Origin: Clusia tigrina
Lineage: Eukaryota; Arthropoda; Insecta; Diptera; Clusiidae
Assembly (NCBI GenBank): GCA_920105625.2
Contig: OV050032.1
Coordinates: 114,064,542-114,128,541, forward strand
Length of the DNA: 64,000 bases
Direction: 5' to 3'
In this document: positions 49,141 to 62,539 of the stretch, one piece after another
Layout of the letters: each line of letters begins with the position of its first letter
Position numbering within the stretch: position 1 is the stretch's first letter
The notes under the pieces: generated by a model
The model's database searches: none
Told to the model about the DNA's origin: nothing
What the model saw: the letters and a program-made list of their open reading frames with translations, nothing else
Program-made: the position numbers and the translations under genes

Positions 49141-51885
49141 TGTGCAACATACAAATGCTTGTAACTTTTTACTGGAGCGTCATAAAACCTTGAAGTTTTG
49201 TAACAATAAAGTACTCGAGCCTCTTGTCAATTTAAGCCATCGCTCAAAGCTAAGCTACCCTAGAGACTCAAATCAAACACTGAAAAAACTCCATACGCCC
49301 CTAACTTCTTTACGGTACGTCCTACACCTATCAAAGTTTGCAACATTCAAATGCTTGTAACTTTTTACTGGAGCGTCATAAAACCTTGAAATTTGTAACA
49401 ATAAAGTACTCGAGCCTCTTGTCAATTTAAGCCATCGCTCAAAGCTATGCTACCCTTGAGTCCAAATCAAACATTGATAAAACTTCAAATGGCCCTAACT
49501 TCTTTACGGTACGTCCTACACCTATCAAAGTTTGCAACATACAAATGCTTGTAACTTTTTACTGGAGCGTCATAAAACCTTGAAGTTTTGTAACAATAAA
49601 GTACTCGAGCCTCTTGTCAATTTAAACCATCGCTCAAAGCTATGCTACCCTAGAGACTCAAATCAAACACTGAAAAAACTCCATACGCCCCTAACTTCTT
49701 TACGGTACGTCCTACACCTATCAAAGTTTGCAACATTCAAATGCTTGTAACTTTTTACTGGAGCGTCATAAAACCTTGAAATTTTGTAACAATAAAGTAC
49801 TCGAGCCTCTTGTCAATTTAAGCCATCGCTCAAAGCTATGCTACCCTTGAGTCCAAATCAAACATTGATAAAACTTCAAATGGCCCTAACTTCTTTACGG
49901 TACGTCCTACACCTATCAAAGTTTGCAACATACAAATGCTTGTAACTTTTTACTGGAGCGTCATAAAGCCTTGAAATTTTGTAACAATAAAGTACTCGAG
50001 CATCTTGTCAATTTAAGTTATCGCTCAAAGCTATGCTACCCTAGAGTCCCAAATCAAACACTTATAAAACTTCAAATGGCCCTAACTTCTATATGGTACG
50101 TCCTACACCTATCAAAGTTTGCAACATACAAATGCTTGTAACTTTTTACTGGAGCGTCATAAAACCTTGAAGTTTTGTAACAATAAAGTACTCGAGCCTC
50201 TTGTCAATTTAAGCAATCGCTCAAAGCTATGCTACCCTAGAGTCCCAAATCAAACACTGATAAAACTTCAAACGCCCCTAACTTCTTTACGGTACGTCCT
50301 AAACCTATCAAAGTTTGCAACATACAAATGCTTGTAACTTTTTACTGGAGCGTCATAAAACCTTGAAATTTTGTAACAATAAAGTACTCGAGCCTCTTGT
50401 CAATTTAAGCCATCGCTCAAAGCTATGCTACCCTAGAGTCACAGATCAAATACTGATAAAACTTCAAATGGCTCTAACTTCTATACGGTACGTCCTACAC
50501 CTATCAAAGTTTGCAACATACAAATGCTTGTAACTTTCTACTGGAGCGTCATAGAACCTTGAAATTTTGTAACAATAAAGTACTCGAGCCTCTTGTCAAT
50601 TTAAGCCATCGCTCAAAGCTATGCTACCCTAGAGTCCCAAATCAAACACTGCTAAAACTTCAAATGGCCCTAACTTCTATACGGTACGTCCTACACCTAT
50701 CAAAGTTTGCAACATACAAATGCTTGTAACTTTTTACCGGAGCGTCATAAAACCTTGAAGTTTTGTAACAATAAAGTACTCGAGCCTCTTATCAATTTAA
50801 GCCATCGTTCAAAGCTAATGCTACCCTAGAGTCCCAAATCAAACACTGATAAAACTTCAAACGCCCCTAACTTATTTACGGTACGTCCTACACCTATCAA
50901 AGTTTGCAACATACAAATGCTTGTAACTTTTTACTGGAGCGTCATAAAACCTTGAAATTTTGTAACAATAAAGTACTCGAGCCTCTTGTCAATTTAAGCC
51001 ATCGCTCAAAGTTATGCTACCCTTGAGTCCCAAATCAAACACTGATAAAGCTTCAAACGCCCCTAACTTCTTTACGGTACGTCCTACACCTATCAAAGTT
51101 TGCAACATACAAATGCTTGTAACTTTTTACTGGAGCGTCCGTCATAAAACCTTGAAATTTTGTAACAATAAAGTACTCGACCCTCTTGTCAATATAACCT
51201 ATCGCTCAAAGCTATGCTACGCTTGAGTCCCAAATCAAACATTGATAAAACTTCAAATGGCCCTAACTTCTATACGGTACGTCCTACACCTATCAAAGTT
51301 TGCAACATACAAATGCTTGTAACTTTTTACTGGAGCGTCATAAAACCTTGAAATTTTGTTACAATAAAGTACTCGAGCCTCTTGTCAATTTAAGCCATCG
51401 CTCAAAGCTATGCTACCCTAGAGTCCCAAATCAAACACTGATAAAACTTCAAACGCCCCTAACTTCTTTACGGTACGTCCTAAACCTATCAAAGTTTGCA
51501 ACATACAAATGCTTGTAACTTTTTACTGGAGCGTCATAAAACCTTGAAATTTTGTAACAATAAAGTACTCGAGCCTCTTGTCAATTTAAGCCATCGCTCA
51601 AAGCTATGCTACCCTAGAGTCCCAAATCAAACACTGAGAAAACTTCAAATGGCCCTAACTTCTATACGGTACTTCCTACACCTATCAAAGTTTGCAACAT
51701 ACAAATGCTTGTAACTTTTTACTGGAGCGTCATAAAACCTTGAAATTTTGTAACAATAAAGTACTCGAGCCTCTTGTCAATTTAAGCCATCGCTCAAAGT
51801 TATGCTACCCTTGAGTCCCAAATCAAACACTGATAAAGCTTCAAACGCCCTAACTTCTTTACGGTACGTCCTACACCTATCAAAG
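49141..51885 (+). repeat. Family E HOR, 14 monomers, copy 1 (2,745 bp)
   Basis: Shared with copy 2 at +2,745 bp: a 1-bp-short 'cttgaaatttgtaac', 'caatttaaaccatcg', 'cataaagcc', 'ctatatggt' or 'ctgtatggt', 'gagtcacagatc' or 'gagtcacaaatc', 'aactttctactgg', 'tttttaccggagc', 'aaagctaatgctacc' and the 'cgtccgtc' monomer. Homology is clear to about 51,550, after which the last monomer differs. Confidence 0.87.
51136..51143 (+). repeat. 4-bp 'cgtc' duplication, copy 5
   Basis: Same insertion in family E, with the HindIII site retained and a new 'caatataacctatcg' variant downstream. Its presence ties family E to family C. Confidence 0.95.
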
Positions 51886-54340
51886 TTTGCAACATACAAA
51901 TGCTTGTAACTTTTTACTGGAGCGTCATAAAACCTTGAAATTTTGTAACAATAAAGTACTCGAGCCTCTTGTCAATTTAAGCCATCGCTCAAAGCTATGC
52001 TACCCTAGAGACTCAAATCAAACACTGAAAAAACTCCATACGCCTATAACTTCTTTACGGTACGTCCTACACCTATCAAAGTTTGCAACATTCAAATGCT
52101 TGTAACTTTTTACTGGAGCGTCATAAAACCTTGAAATTTGTAACTATAAAGTACTCGAGCCTCTTGTCAATTTAAGCCATCGCTCAAAGCTATGCTACCC
52201 TTGAGTCCAAATCAAACATTGATAAAACTTCAAATGGCCCTAACTTCTTTACGGTACGTCCTACACCTATCAAAGTTTGCAACATACAAATGCTTGTAAC
52301 TTTTTACTGGAGCGTCATAAAACCTTGAAGTTTTGTAACAATAAAGTACTCGAGCCTCTTGTCAATTTAAACCATCGCTCAAAGCTATGCTACCCTAGAG
52401 ACTCAAATCAAACACTGAAAAAACTCCATACGCCCCTAACTTCTTTACGGTACGTCCTACACCTATCAAAGTTTGCAACATTCAAATGCTTGTAACTTTT
52501 TACTGGAGCGTCATAAAACCTTGAAATTTTGTAACAATAAAGTACTCGAGCCTCTTGTCAATTTAAGCCATCGCTCAAAGCTATGCTACCCTTGAGTCCA
52601 AATCAAACATTGATAAAACTTCAAATGGCCCTAACTTCTTTACGGTACGTCCTACACCTATCAAAGTTTGCAACATACAAATGCTTGTAACTTTTTACTG
52701 GAGCGTCATAAAGCCTTGAAATTTTGTAACAATAAAGTACTCGAGCATCTTGTCAATTTAAGTTATCGCTCAAAGCTATGCTACCCTAGAGTCCCAAATC
52801 AAACACTTATAAAACTTCAAATGGCCCTAACTTCTGTATGGTACGTCCTACACCTATCAAAGTTTGCAACATACAAATGCTTGTAACTTTTTACTGGAGC
52901 GTCATAAAACCTTGAAGTTTTGTAACAATAAAGTACTCGAGCCTCTTGTCAATTTAAGCAATCGCTCAAAGCTATGCTACCCTAGAGTCCCAAATCAAAC
53001 ACTGATAAAACTTCAAACGCCCCTAACTTCTTTACGGTACGTCCTAAACCTATCAAAGTTTGCAACATACAAATGCTTGTAAGTTTTTACTGGAGCGTCA
53101 TAAAACCTTGAAATTTTGTAACAATAAAGTACTCGAGCCTCTTGTCAATTTAAGCCATCGCTCAAAGCTATGCTACCCTAGAGTCACAAATCAAATACTG
53201 ATAAAACTTCAAATGGCTCTAACTTCTATACGGTACGTCCTACACCTATCAAAGTTTGCAACATACAAATGCTTGTAACTTTCTACTGGAGCGTCATAGA
53301 ACCTTGAAATTTTGTAACAATAAAGTACTCGAGCCTCTTGTCAATTTAAGCCATCGCTCAAAGCTATGCTACCCTAGAGTCCCAAATCAAACACTGATAA
53401 AACTTCAAATGGCCCTAACTTCTATACGGTACGTCCTACACCTATCAAAGTTTGCAACATACAAATGCTTGTAACTTTTTACCGGAGCGTCATAAAACCT
53501 TGAACTTTTGTAACAATAAAGTACTCGAGCCTCTTATCAATTTAAGCCATCGTTCAAAGCTAATGCTACCCTAGAGTCCCAAATCAAACACTGATAAAAC
53601 TTCAAACGCCCCTAACTTCTTTACGGTACGTCCTACACCTATCAAAGTTTGCAACATACAAATGCTTGTAACTTTTTACTGGAGCGTCATAAAACCTTGA
53701 AATTTTGTAACAATAAAGTACTCGAGCCTCTTGTCAATTTAAGCCATCGCTCAAAGTTATGCTACCCTTGAGTCCCAAATCAAACACTGATAAAGCTTCA
53801 AACGCCCCTAACTTCTTTACGGTACGTCCTACACCTATCAAAGTTTGCAACATACAAATGCTTGTAACTTTTTACTGGAGCGTCCGTCATAAAACCTTGA
53901 AATTTTGTAACAATAAAGTACTCGACCCTCTTGTCAATATAACCTATCGCTCAAAGCTATGCTACGCTTGAGTCCCAAATCAAACATTGATAAAACTTCA
54001 AATGGCCCTAACTTCTATACGGTACGTCCTACACCTATCAAAGTTTGCAACATACAAATGCTTGTAACTTTTTACTGGAGCGTCATAAAACCTTGAAATT
54101 TTGTTACAATAAAGTACTCGAGCCTCTTGTCAATTTAAGCCATCGCTCAAAGCTATGCTACCCTAGAGTCCCAAATCAAACACTGATAAAACTTCAAACG
54201 CCCCTAACTTCTTTACGGTACGTCCTAAACCTATCAAAGTTTGCAACATACAAATGCTTGTAACTTTTTACTGGAGCGTCATAAAACCTTGAAATTTTGT
54301 AACAATAAAGTACTCGAGCCTCTTGTCAATTTAAGCCATC
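51886..54340 (+). repeat. Family E HOR, copy 2
   Basis: Follows copy 1 monomer by monomer at +2,745 bp until about 54,300, then switches to another register with a second 'cgtccgtc' monomer at 54,473. Private differences include 'caactataaag'-type 'gtaactataaag' near 52,140 and 'gcttgtaagtttttac' near 53,080. Confidence 0.85.
53881..53888 (+). repeat. 4-bp 'cgtc' duplication, copy 6
   Basis: Same insertion, 2,745 bp after copy 5, with the same 'caatataacctatcg' variant. Confidence 0.95.
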
Positions 54341-54472
54341 GCTCAAAGTTATGCTACCCTTGAGTCCCAAATCAAACACTGATAAAGCTTCAAACGCCCC
54401 TAACTTCTTTACGGTACGTCCTACACCTATCAAAGTTTGCAACATACAAATGCTTGTAACTTTTTACTGGAG

Positions 54473-54480
54473 CGTCCGTC
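54473..54480 (+). repeat. 4-bp 'cgtc' duplication, copy 7
   Basis: Same insertion 592 bp after copy 6 (three monomers plus 4 bp), with the older 'caatataagctatcg' form. Confidence 0.95.
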
Positions 54481-55223
54481 ATAAAACCTTGAAATTTTGT
54501 AACAATAAAGTACTCGACCCTCTTGTCAATATAAGCTATCGCTCAAAGCTATGCTACGCTTGAGTCCCAAATCAAACATTGATAAAACTTCAAATGGCCC
54601 TAACTTCTATACGGTACGTCCTACACCTATCAAAGTTGGCAACATACAAATGCTTGTAATTTTTTACTGGAGCGTCATAAAACCTTGAAATTTTGTAACA
54701 ATGAAGTACTCGAGCCTCTTGTCAATTTAAGTTATCGCTCAAAGCTATCCTACCCTAGAGTCCCAAATCAAACACTGATAAAACTTCAAACGCCCCTAAC
54801 TTCTTTACGGTACGTCCTACACCTATCAAAGTTTGCAACATACAAATGCTTGTAACTTTTTACTGGAGCGTCATAAAACCTTGAAATTTTGTTACAATAA
54901 AGTACTCGAGCCTCTTGTCAATTTAAGCCATCGCTCAAAGCTATGCTACCCTAGAGTCCCAAATCAAACACTGATAAAACTTCAAACGCCCCTAACTTTT
55001 TTACGGTACGTCCTACACCTATCAAAGTTTGCAACATACAAATGCTTGTAACTTTTTACTGTAGCGTCATAAAACCTTGAAATTTTGTAACAATGAAGTA
55101 CCCGAGCCTCTTGTCAATTTATGCAATCGCTCAAAGCTATGCTACGCTTGAGTCCCAAATCAAACATTGATAAAACTTCAAATGGCCCTAACTTCTATAC
55201 GGTACGTCCTACACCTATCAAAG

Positions 55224-57378
55224 TTTGCAACATACAAATGCTTGTAACTTTTTACTGGAGCGTCATAAAACCTTGAAATTTTGTAACAATGAAGTACTCG
55301 AGCCTCTTGTCAATTTAAGCTATCGCTCAAAGCTATGCTACCCTAGAGTCCCAAATCAAACACTGATAAAACTTCAAACGCCCCTAACTTCTTTACGGTA
55401 CGTCCTACACCTATCAAAGTTTGCAACATAGAAATGCTTGTAACTTTTTACTGGAGCGTCATAAAACCTTGAAATTTTGTTACAATAAAGTACTCGAGCC
55501 TCTTGTCAATTTAAGCCATCGCTCAAAGCTATGCTACCCTAGAGTCCCAAATCAAACACTGATAAAACTTCAAACGCCCCTAACTTTTTTACGGTACGTC
55601 CTACACCTATCAAAGTTTGCAACATACAAATGCTTGTAACTTTTTACTGGAGCGTCATAAAACCTTGAAATTTTGTAACAATGAAGTACTCGAGCCTCTT
55701 GTCAATTTAGGCTATCGATCAAAGCTCTGCTACCCTAGAGTCCCAAATCAAACACTGATAAAACTTCAAACGCCCCTAACTTCTTTACGGTACGTCCTAC
55801 ACCTATCAAAGTTTGCAACATTGAAATGCTTGTAACTTTTTACTGGAGCGTCATAAAACCTTGAAATTTTGTAACAATAAAGTACTCGAGCCTCTTGTCA
55901 ATTTAAGCCATCGCTCAAAGCTATGCTACCCTAGAGTCCGAAATCAAACACTGATAAAACTTCAAACGCCCCTAACTTCTTTACGGTACTTCCTACACCT
56001 ATCAAAGTGTGCAACATACAAATGCTTGTAACTTTTTACTGGAGCGTCATAAAACCTGGAAATTTTGTAACAATAAAGTACTCGAGCCTCTTGTCAATTT
56101 AAGCCATCGCTCAAAGCTATGCTACCCTAGAGACTCAAATCAAACACTGAAAAAACTCCATACGCCCCTAACTTCTTTACGGTACGTCCTACACCTATCA
56201 AAGTTTGCAACATACAAATGCTTGTAACTTTTTACTGGAGCGTCATAAAACCTTGAAATTTTGTAACAATAAAGTACTCGAGCCTCTTGTCAATTTAAGC
56301 AATCGCTCAAAGCTATGCTACCCTAGAGTCCCAAATCAAACACTGATAAAACTTCAAACGCCCCTAACTTTTTTACGGTACGTCCTACACCTATCAAAGT
56401 TTGCAACTTACAAATGCTTGTAACTTTTTACTGTAGCGTCATAAAACCTTGAAGTTTTGTAACAATGAAGTACCCGAGCCTCTTGTCAATTTAAGCAATC
56501 GCTCAAAGCTATGCTACCCTAGAGACTCAAATCAAACACTGAAAAAACTCCATACGCCCCTAACTTCTTTACGGTACGTCCTACAACTATCAAAGTTTGC
56601 AACATTCAAATGCTTGTAACTTTTTACTGGAGCGTCATAAAACTTTGAAATTTTGTAACAATAAAGTACTCGAGCCTCTTGTCAATTTAAGCCATCGCTC
56701 AAAGCTATGCTACCCTTGAGTCCAAATCAAACATTGATAAAACTTCAAATGGCCCTAACTTCTTTACGGTACGTCCTACACCAATCAAAGTTTGCAACAT
56801 ACAAATGCTTGTAACTTTTTACTGGAGCGTCATAAAACCTTGAAATTTTGTAACAATAAAGTACTCGAGCCTCTTGTCAATTTAAGCAATCGCTCAAAGC
56901 TATGCTACCCTAGAGTCCCAAATCAAACACTGATAAAACTTCAAACGCCCCTAACTTTTTAACGGTACGTCCTACACCTATCAAAGTTTGCAACTTACAA
57001 ATGCTTGTAACTTTTTACTGTAGCGTCATAAAACCTTGAAGTTTTGTAACAATGAAGTACCCGAGCCTCTTGTCAATTTAAGCAATCGCTCAAAGCTATG
57101 CTACCCTAGAGACTCAAATCAAACACTGAAAAAACTCCATACGCCCCTAACTTCTTTACGGTACGTCCTACACCTATCAAAGTTTGCAACATACAAATGC
57201 TTGTAACTTTTTACTGGAGCGTCATAAAACCTTGAAATTTTGTAACAATGAAGTACTCGAGCCTCTTGTCAATTTATGCAATCGCTCAAAGCTATGCTAC
57301 GCTTGAGTCCCAAATCAAACATTGATAAAACTTCAAATGGCCCTAACTTCTATACGGTACGTCTTACACCTATCAAAG
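55224..57378 (+). repeat. Family E 11-monomer repeat, copy 1 (2,155 bp)
   Basis: Matches the next copy at +2,155 bp for about five monomers (55,224-56,200). It includes 'tttgttacaataaag', 'caatttaggctatcgatc', 'aacattgaaatgc' and 'ggtacttcctacacc'. It then passes into 3-monomer units with 'tactgtagcg'. Confidence 0.8.
56400..56986 (+). repeat. 3-monomer HOR, 587 bp, first pair
   Basis: Opens with a monomer marked 'tttgcaacttac', 'tactgtagcg', 'gaagttttg', 'caatgaagtacccg' and 'taagcaatcg'. The next copy opens at 56,987 and continues about one monomer before diverging. 587 is 196+196+195, the short one being a 'gagtccaaatc' monomer. Confidence 0.82.
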
Positions 57379-59530
57379 TTTGCAACATACAAATGCTTGT
57401 AACTTTTTACTGGTGCGTCATAAAACCTTGAAATTTTGTAACAATGAAGTGCTCGAGCCTCTTGTCAATTTAAGCTATCGCTCAAAGCTATGCTACCCTA
57501 GAGTCCCAAATCAAACACTGATAAAACTTCAAACGCCCCTAACTTCTTTACGGTACGTCCTACACCTATCAAAGTTTGCAACATACAAATGCTTGTAACT
57601 TTTTACTGGAGCGTCATAAAACCTTGAAATTTTGTTACAATAAAGTACTCGAGCCTCTTGTCAATTTAAGCCATCGCTCAAAGCTATGCTACCCTAGAGT
57701 CCCAAATCAAACACTGATAAAACTTCAAACGCCCCTAACTTTTTTACGGTACGTCCTACACCTATCAAAGTTTGCAACATACAAATGCTTGTAACTTTTT
57801 ACTGGAGCGTCATAAAACCTTGAAATTTTGTAACAATGAAGTACTCGAGCCTCTTGTCAATTTAGGCTATCGATCAAAGCTCTGCTACCCTAGAGTCCCA
57901 AATCAAACACTGATAAAACTTCAAACGCCCCTAACTTCTTTACGGTACGTCCTACACCTATCAAAGTTTGCAACATTGAAATGCTTGTAACTTTTTACTG
58001 GAGCGTCATAAAACCTTGAAATTTTGTAACAATAAAGTACTCGAGCCTCTTGTCAATTTAAGCCATCGCTCAAAGCTATGCTACCCTAGAGTCCGAAATC
58101 AAACACTGATAAAACTTCAAACGCCCATAACTTCTTTACGGTACTTCCTACACCTATCAAAGTGTGCAACATACAAATGCTTGTAACTTTTTACTGGAGC
58201 GTCATAAAACCTTGAAGTTTTGTAACAATAAAGTACTCGAGCCTCTTGTCAATTTAAGCCATCGCTCAAAGCTATGCTACCCTAGAGTCCCAAATCAAAC
58301 ACTGATAAAACTTCAAACGCCCCTAACTTCTTTACGGTACGTCCTACACCTATCAAAGTTTGCAACATACAAATGCTTGTAACTTTTTACTGGAGCGTCA
58401 TAAAACCTTGAAATTTTGTTACAATAAAGTACTCGAGCCTCTTGTCAATTTAAGCCATCGCTCAAAGCTATGCTACCCTAGAGTCCCAAATCAAACACTG
58501 ATAAAACTTCAAACGCCCCTAACTTTTTTACGGTACGTCCTACACCTATCAAAGTTTGCAACTTACAAATGCTTGTAACTTTTTACTGTAGCGTCATAAA
58601 ACCTTGAAGTTTTGTAACAATGAAGTACCCGAGCCTCTTGTCAATTTAAGCAATCGCTCAAAGCTATGCTACCCTAGAGACTCAAATCAAACACTGAAAA
58701 AACTCCATATGCCCCTAACTTCTTTACGGTACGTCCTACACCTATCAAAGTTTGCAACATTCAAATGCTTGTAACTTTTTACTGGAGCGTCATAAAACCT
58801 TGAAATTTTGTAACAATAAAGTACTCGAGCCTCTTGTCAATTTAAGCCATCGCTCAAAGCTATGCTACCCTTGAGTCCAAATCAAACATTGATAAAACTT
58901 CAAATGGCCCTAACTTCTTTACGGTACGTCCTACACCTATCAAAGTTTGCAACATACAAATGCTTGTAACTTTTTACTGGAGCGTCATAAAACCTTGAAA
59001 TTTTGTAACAATAAAGTACTCGAGCCTCTTGTCAATTTAAGCAATCGCTCAAAGCTATGCTACCCTAGAGTCCCAAATCAAACACTGATAAAACTTCAAA
59101 CGCCCCTAACTTTTTTACGGTACGTCCTCCACCTATCAAAGTTTGCAACTTACAAATGCTTGTAACTTTTTACTGTAGCGTCATAAAACCTTGAAGTTTT
59201 GTAACAATGAAGTACCCGAGCCTCTTGTCAATTTAAGCAATCGCTCAAAGCTATGCTACCCTAGAGACTCAAGTCAAACACTGAAAAACTCCATACGCCC
59301 CTAACTTCTTTACGGTACGTCCTACACCTATCAAAGTTTGCAACATTCAAATGCTTGTAACTTTTTACTGAAGCGTCATAAAACCTTGAAATTTTGTAAC
59401 AATAAAGTACTCGAGCCTCTTGTCAATTTAAGCCATCGCTCAAAGCTATGCTACCCTTGAGTCCAAATCAAACATTGATAAAACTTCAAATGGCCCTAAC
59501 TTCTTTACGGTACGTCCTACACCTATCAAA
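57379..59530 (+). repeat. Family E 11-monomer repeat, copy 2
   Basis: Begins with the monomer homologous to 55,224 (here 'actggtgcgtc' and 'gaagtgctcgag', which destroys one ScaI site). It keeps the same order for about five monomers, then differs in which monomer precedes the 'tactgtagcg' units. Confidence 0.78.
58555..59141 (+). repeat. 3-monomer HOR, 587 bp, second pair
   Basis: Same unit as at 56,400, with the following copy opening at 59,142. It lies 1,568 bp (eight monomers) after the 56,987 copy. The second opening has 'cgtcctccacc' and, downstream, 'cactgaaaaactcc', one a shorter than its sister. Confidence 0.82.
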
Positions 59531-60118
59531 GTTTGCAACATACAAATGCTTGTAACTTTTTACTGGAGCATCATAAAACCTTGAAATTTTGTAACAATAA
59601 AGTACTCGAGCCTCTTGTCAATTTAAGCCATCGCTCAAAGCTATGCTACCCTAGAGTCCGAAATCAAACACTGATAAAACTTCAAACGCCCCTAACTTCT
59701 TTACGGTACTTCCTACACCTATCAAAGTGTGCAACATACAAATGCTTGTAACTTTTTACTGGAGCGTCATAAAACCTTGAAGTTTTGTAACAATAAAGTA
59801 CTCGAGCCTCTTGTCAATTTAAGCCATCGCTCAAAGCTATGCTACCCTAGAGACTCAAATCAAACACTGAAAAAACTCCATACGCCCCAAACTTCTTTAC
59901 GGTACGTCCTACACCTATCAAAGTTTGCAACATTCAAATGCTTGTAACTTTTTACTGGAGCATCATAAAACCTTGAAATTTTGTAACAATAAAGTACTCG
60001 AGCCTCTTGTCAATTTAAGCCATCGCTCAAAGCTATGCTACCCTTGAGTCCAAATCAAACATTGATAAAACTTCAAATGGCCCTAACTTCTTTACGGTAC
60101 GTCCTACACCTATCAAAG

Positions 60119-61300
60119 TTTGCAACATACAAATGCTTGTAACTTTTTACTGGAGCGTCATAAAACCTTGAAATTTTGTAACAATAAAGTACTCGAGCAT
60201 CTTGTCAATTTAAGTTATCGCTCAAAGCTATGCTACCCTAGAGTCCCCAATCAAACACTTATAAAACTTCAAATGGCCCTAACTTCTATATGGTACGTCC
60301 TACACCTATCAAAGTTTGCAACATACAAATGCTTGTAACTTTTTACTGGAGCGTCATAAAACCTTGAAGTTTTGTAACAATAAAGTACTCGAGCCTCTTG
60401 TCAATTTAAGCAATCGCTCAAAGCTATGCTACCCTAGAGTCCCAAATCAAACACTGATAAAACTTCAAACGCCCCTAACTTCTTTACGGTACGTCCTAAA
60501 CCTATCAAAGTTTGCAACATACAAATGCTTGTAACTTTTTACTGGAGCGTCATAGAACCTTGAAATTTTGTAACAATAAAGTACTCGAGCCTCTTGTCAA
60601 TTTAAGCCATCGCTCAAAGCTATGCTACCCTAGAGTCCCAAATCAAACACTGATAAAACTTCAAATGGCCCTAACTTCTATACGGTACGTCCTACACCTA
60701 TCAAAGTTTGCAACATACAAATGCTTGTAACTTTTTACCGGAGCGTCATAAAACCTTGAAGTTTTGTAACAATAAAGTACTCGAGCCTCTTGTCAATTTA
60801 AGCCATCGCTCAAAGCTAATGCTACCCTAGAGTCCCAAATCAAACACTGATAAAACTTCAAACGCCCCTAACTTCTTTACGGTACGTCCTACACCTATCA
60901 AAGTTTGCAACATACAAATGCTTGTAACTTTTTACTGGAGCGTCATAAAACCTTGAAATTTTGTAACAATAAAGTACCCGAGCCTCTTGTCAATTTAAGC
61001 CATCGCTCAAAGTTATGCTACCCTTGAGTCCCAAATCAAACACTGATAAAGCTTCAAACGCCCCTAACTTCTTTACGGTACGTCCTACACCTATCAAAGT
61101 TTGCAACATACAAATGCTTGTAACTTTTTACTGGAGCGTCCGTCATAAAACCTTGAAATTTTGTAACAATAAAGTACTCGACCCTCTTGTCAATATAAGC
61201 TATCGCTCAAAGCTATGCTACCCTAGAGTCCCAAATCAAACACTGATAAAACTTCAAACGCCCCTAACTTCTTTACGGTACGTCCTACACCTATCAAAGT
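60119..61300 (+). repeat. Return of the 49.9-51.2 kb monomer series
   Basis: The monomers at 60,119, 60,315, 60,511 and 61,014 correspond to those at 49,922, 50,118, 50,510 and 51,013. The 'gagtcacagatc' monomer (50,314) is missing, a one-monomer deletion. 'tttttaccggagc' and 'aaagctaatgctacc' are retained. Confidence 0.8.
61137..61144 (+). repeat. 4-bp 'cgtc' duplication, copy 8
   Basis: Same insertion in the right part of family E. Here the right half of the monomer is of the ordinary 'ccctagagtccc' type and not 'cgcttgag', so an exchange lies just downstream. Confidence 0.95.
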
Positions 61301-62539
61301 TTGCAACATACAAATGCTTGTAGCTTTTTTCTGGAGCGTCATAAAACCTTGAAATTTTGTTACAATAAAGTACTCGAGCCTCTTGTCAATTTAAGCCATC
61401 GCTCAAAGCTATGCTACCCTAGAGTCCCAAATCAAACACTGATAAAACTTCAAACGCCCCTAACTTTTTTACGGTACGTCCTACACCTATCAAAGTTTGC
61501 AACATACAAATGCTTGTAACTTTTTACTGTAGCGTCATAAAACCTTGAAATTTTGTAACAATGAAGTACCCGAGCCTCTTGTCAATTTAAGCAATCGCTC
61601 AAAGCTATGCTACCCTAGAGTCCCAAATCAAACACTGATAAAACTTCAAACGCCTCTAACTTTTTTACGGTACGTCCTACACCTATCAAAGTTTGCAACA
61701 TACAAATGCTTGTAACTTTTTACTGGAGCGTCATAAAACCTTGAAATTTTGTAACAATAAAGTACTCGAGCCTCTTGTCAATTTAAGCCATCGCTCAAAG
61801 CTATGCTACCCTTGAGTCCCAAATCAAACACTGATAAAACTTCAAATGGCCCTAACTTCTATACGGTACGTCCTACACCTATCAAAGTTTGCAACATTCA
61901 AATGCTTGTAACTTTTTACTGTAGCGTCATAAAACCTTGAAATTTTGTAACAATGAAGTACCCGAGCCTCTTGTCAATTTAAGCAATCGCTCAAAGCTAT
62001 GCTACCCTAGAGTCCCAAATCAAACACTGATAAAACTTCAAACGCCCCTAACTTCTTTACGGTACGTCCTACACCTATCAAAGTTTGCCACATACAAATG
62101 CTTGTAACTTTTTACTGGAGCGTCATAAAACCTTGAAATTTTGTAACAATAAAGTACTCGAGCCGCTTGTCAATTTAAGCTATCGCTCAAAGCTATGCTA
62201 CCCTTGAGTCCCAAATCAAACACTGATAAAACTTCAAACGCCCCTAACTTTTTTACGGTACGTCCTACACCTATCAAAGTTTGCAACATACAAATGCTTG
62301 TAACTTTTTACTGGAGCGTCATAAAACTTTGAAATTTTGTTACAATGAAGTACCCGAGCCTCTTGTCAATTTAAGCCATCGCTCAAAGCTATGCTACCCT
62401 TGAGTCCCAAATCAAACACTGATAAAACTTCAAACGCCTTTAACTTCTTTACGGTACGTCCTACACCTATCAAAGTTTGCAACATACTCAATGCTTGTAA
62501 CTTTTTACTGGAGCGTCATAAAACCTTGAAATTTTGTAA

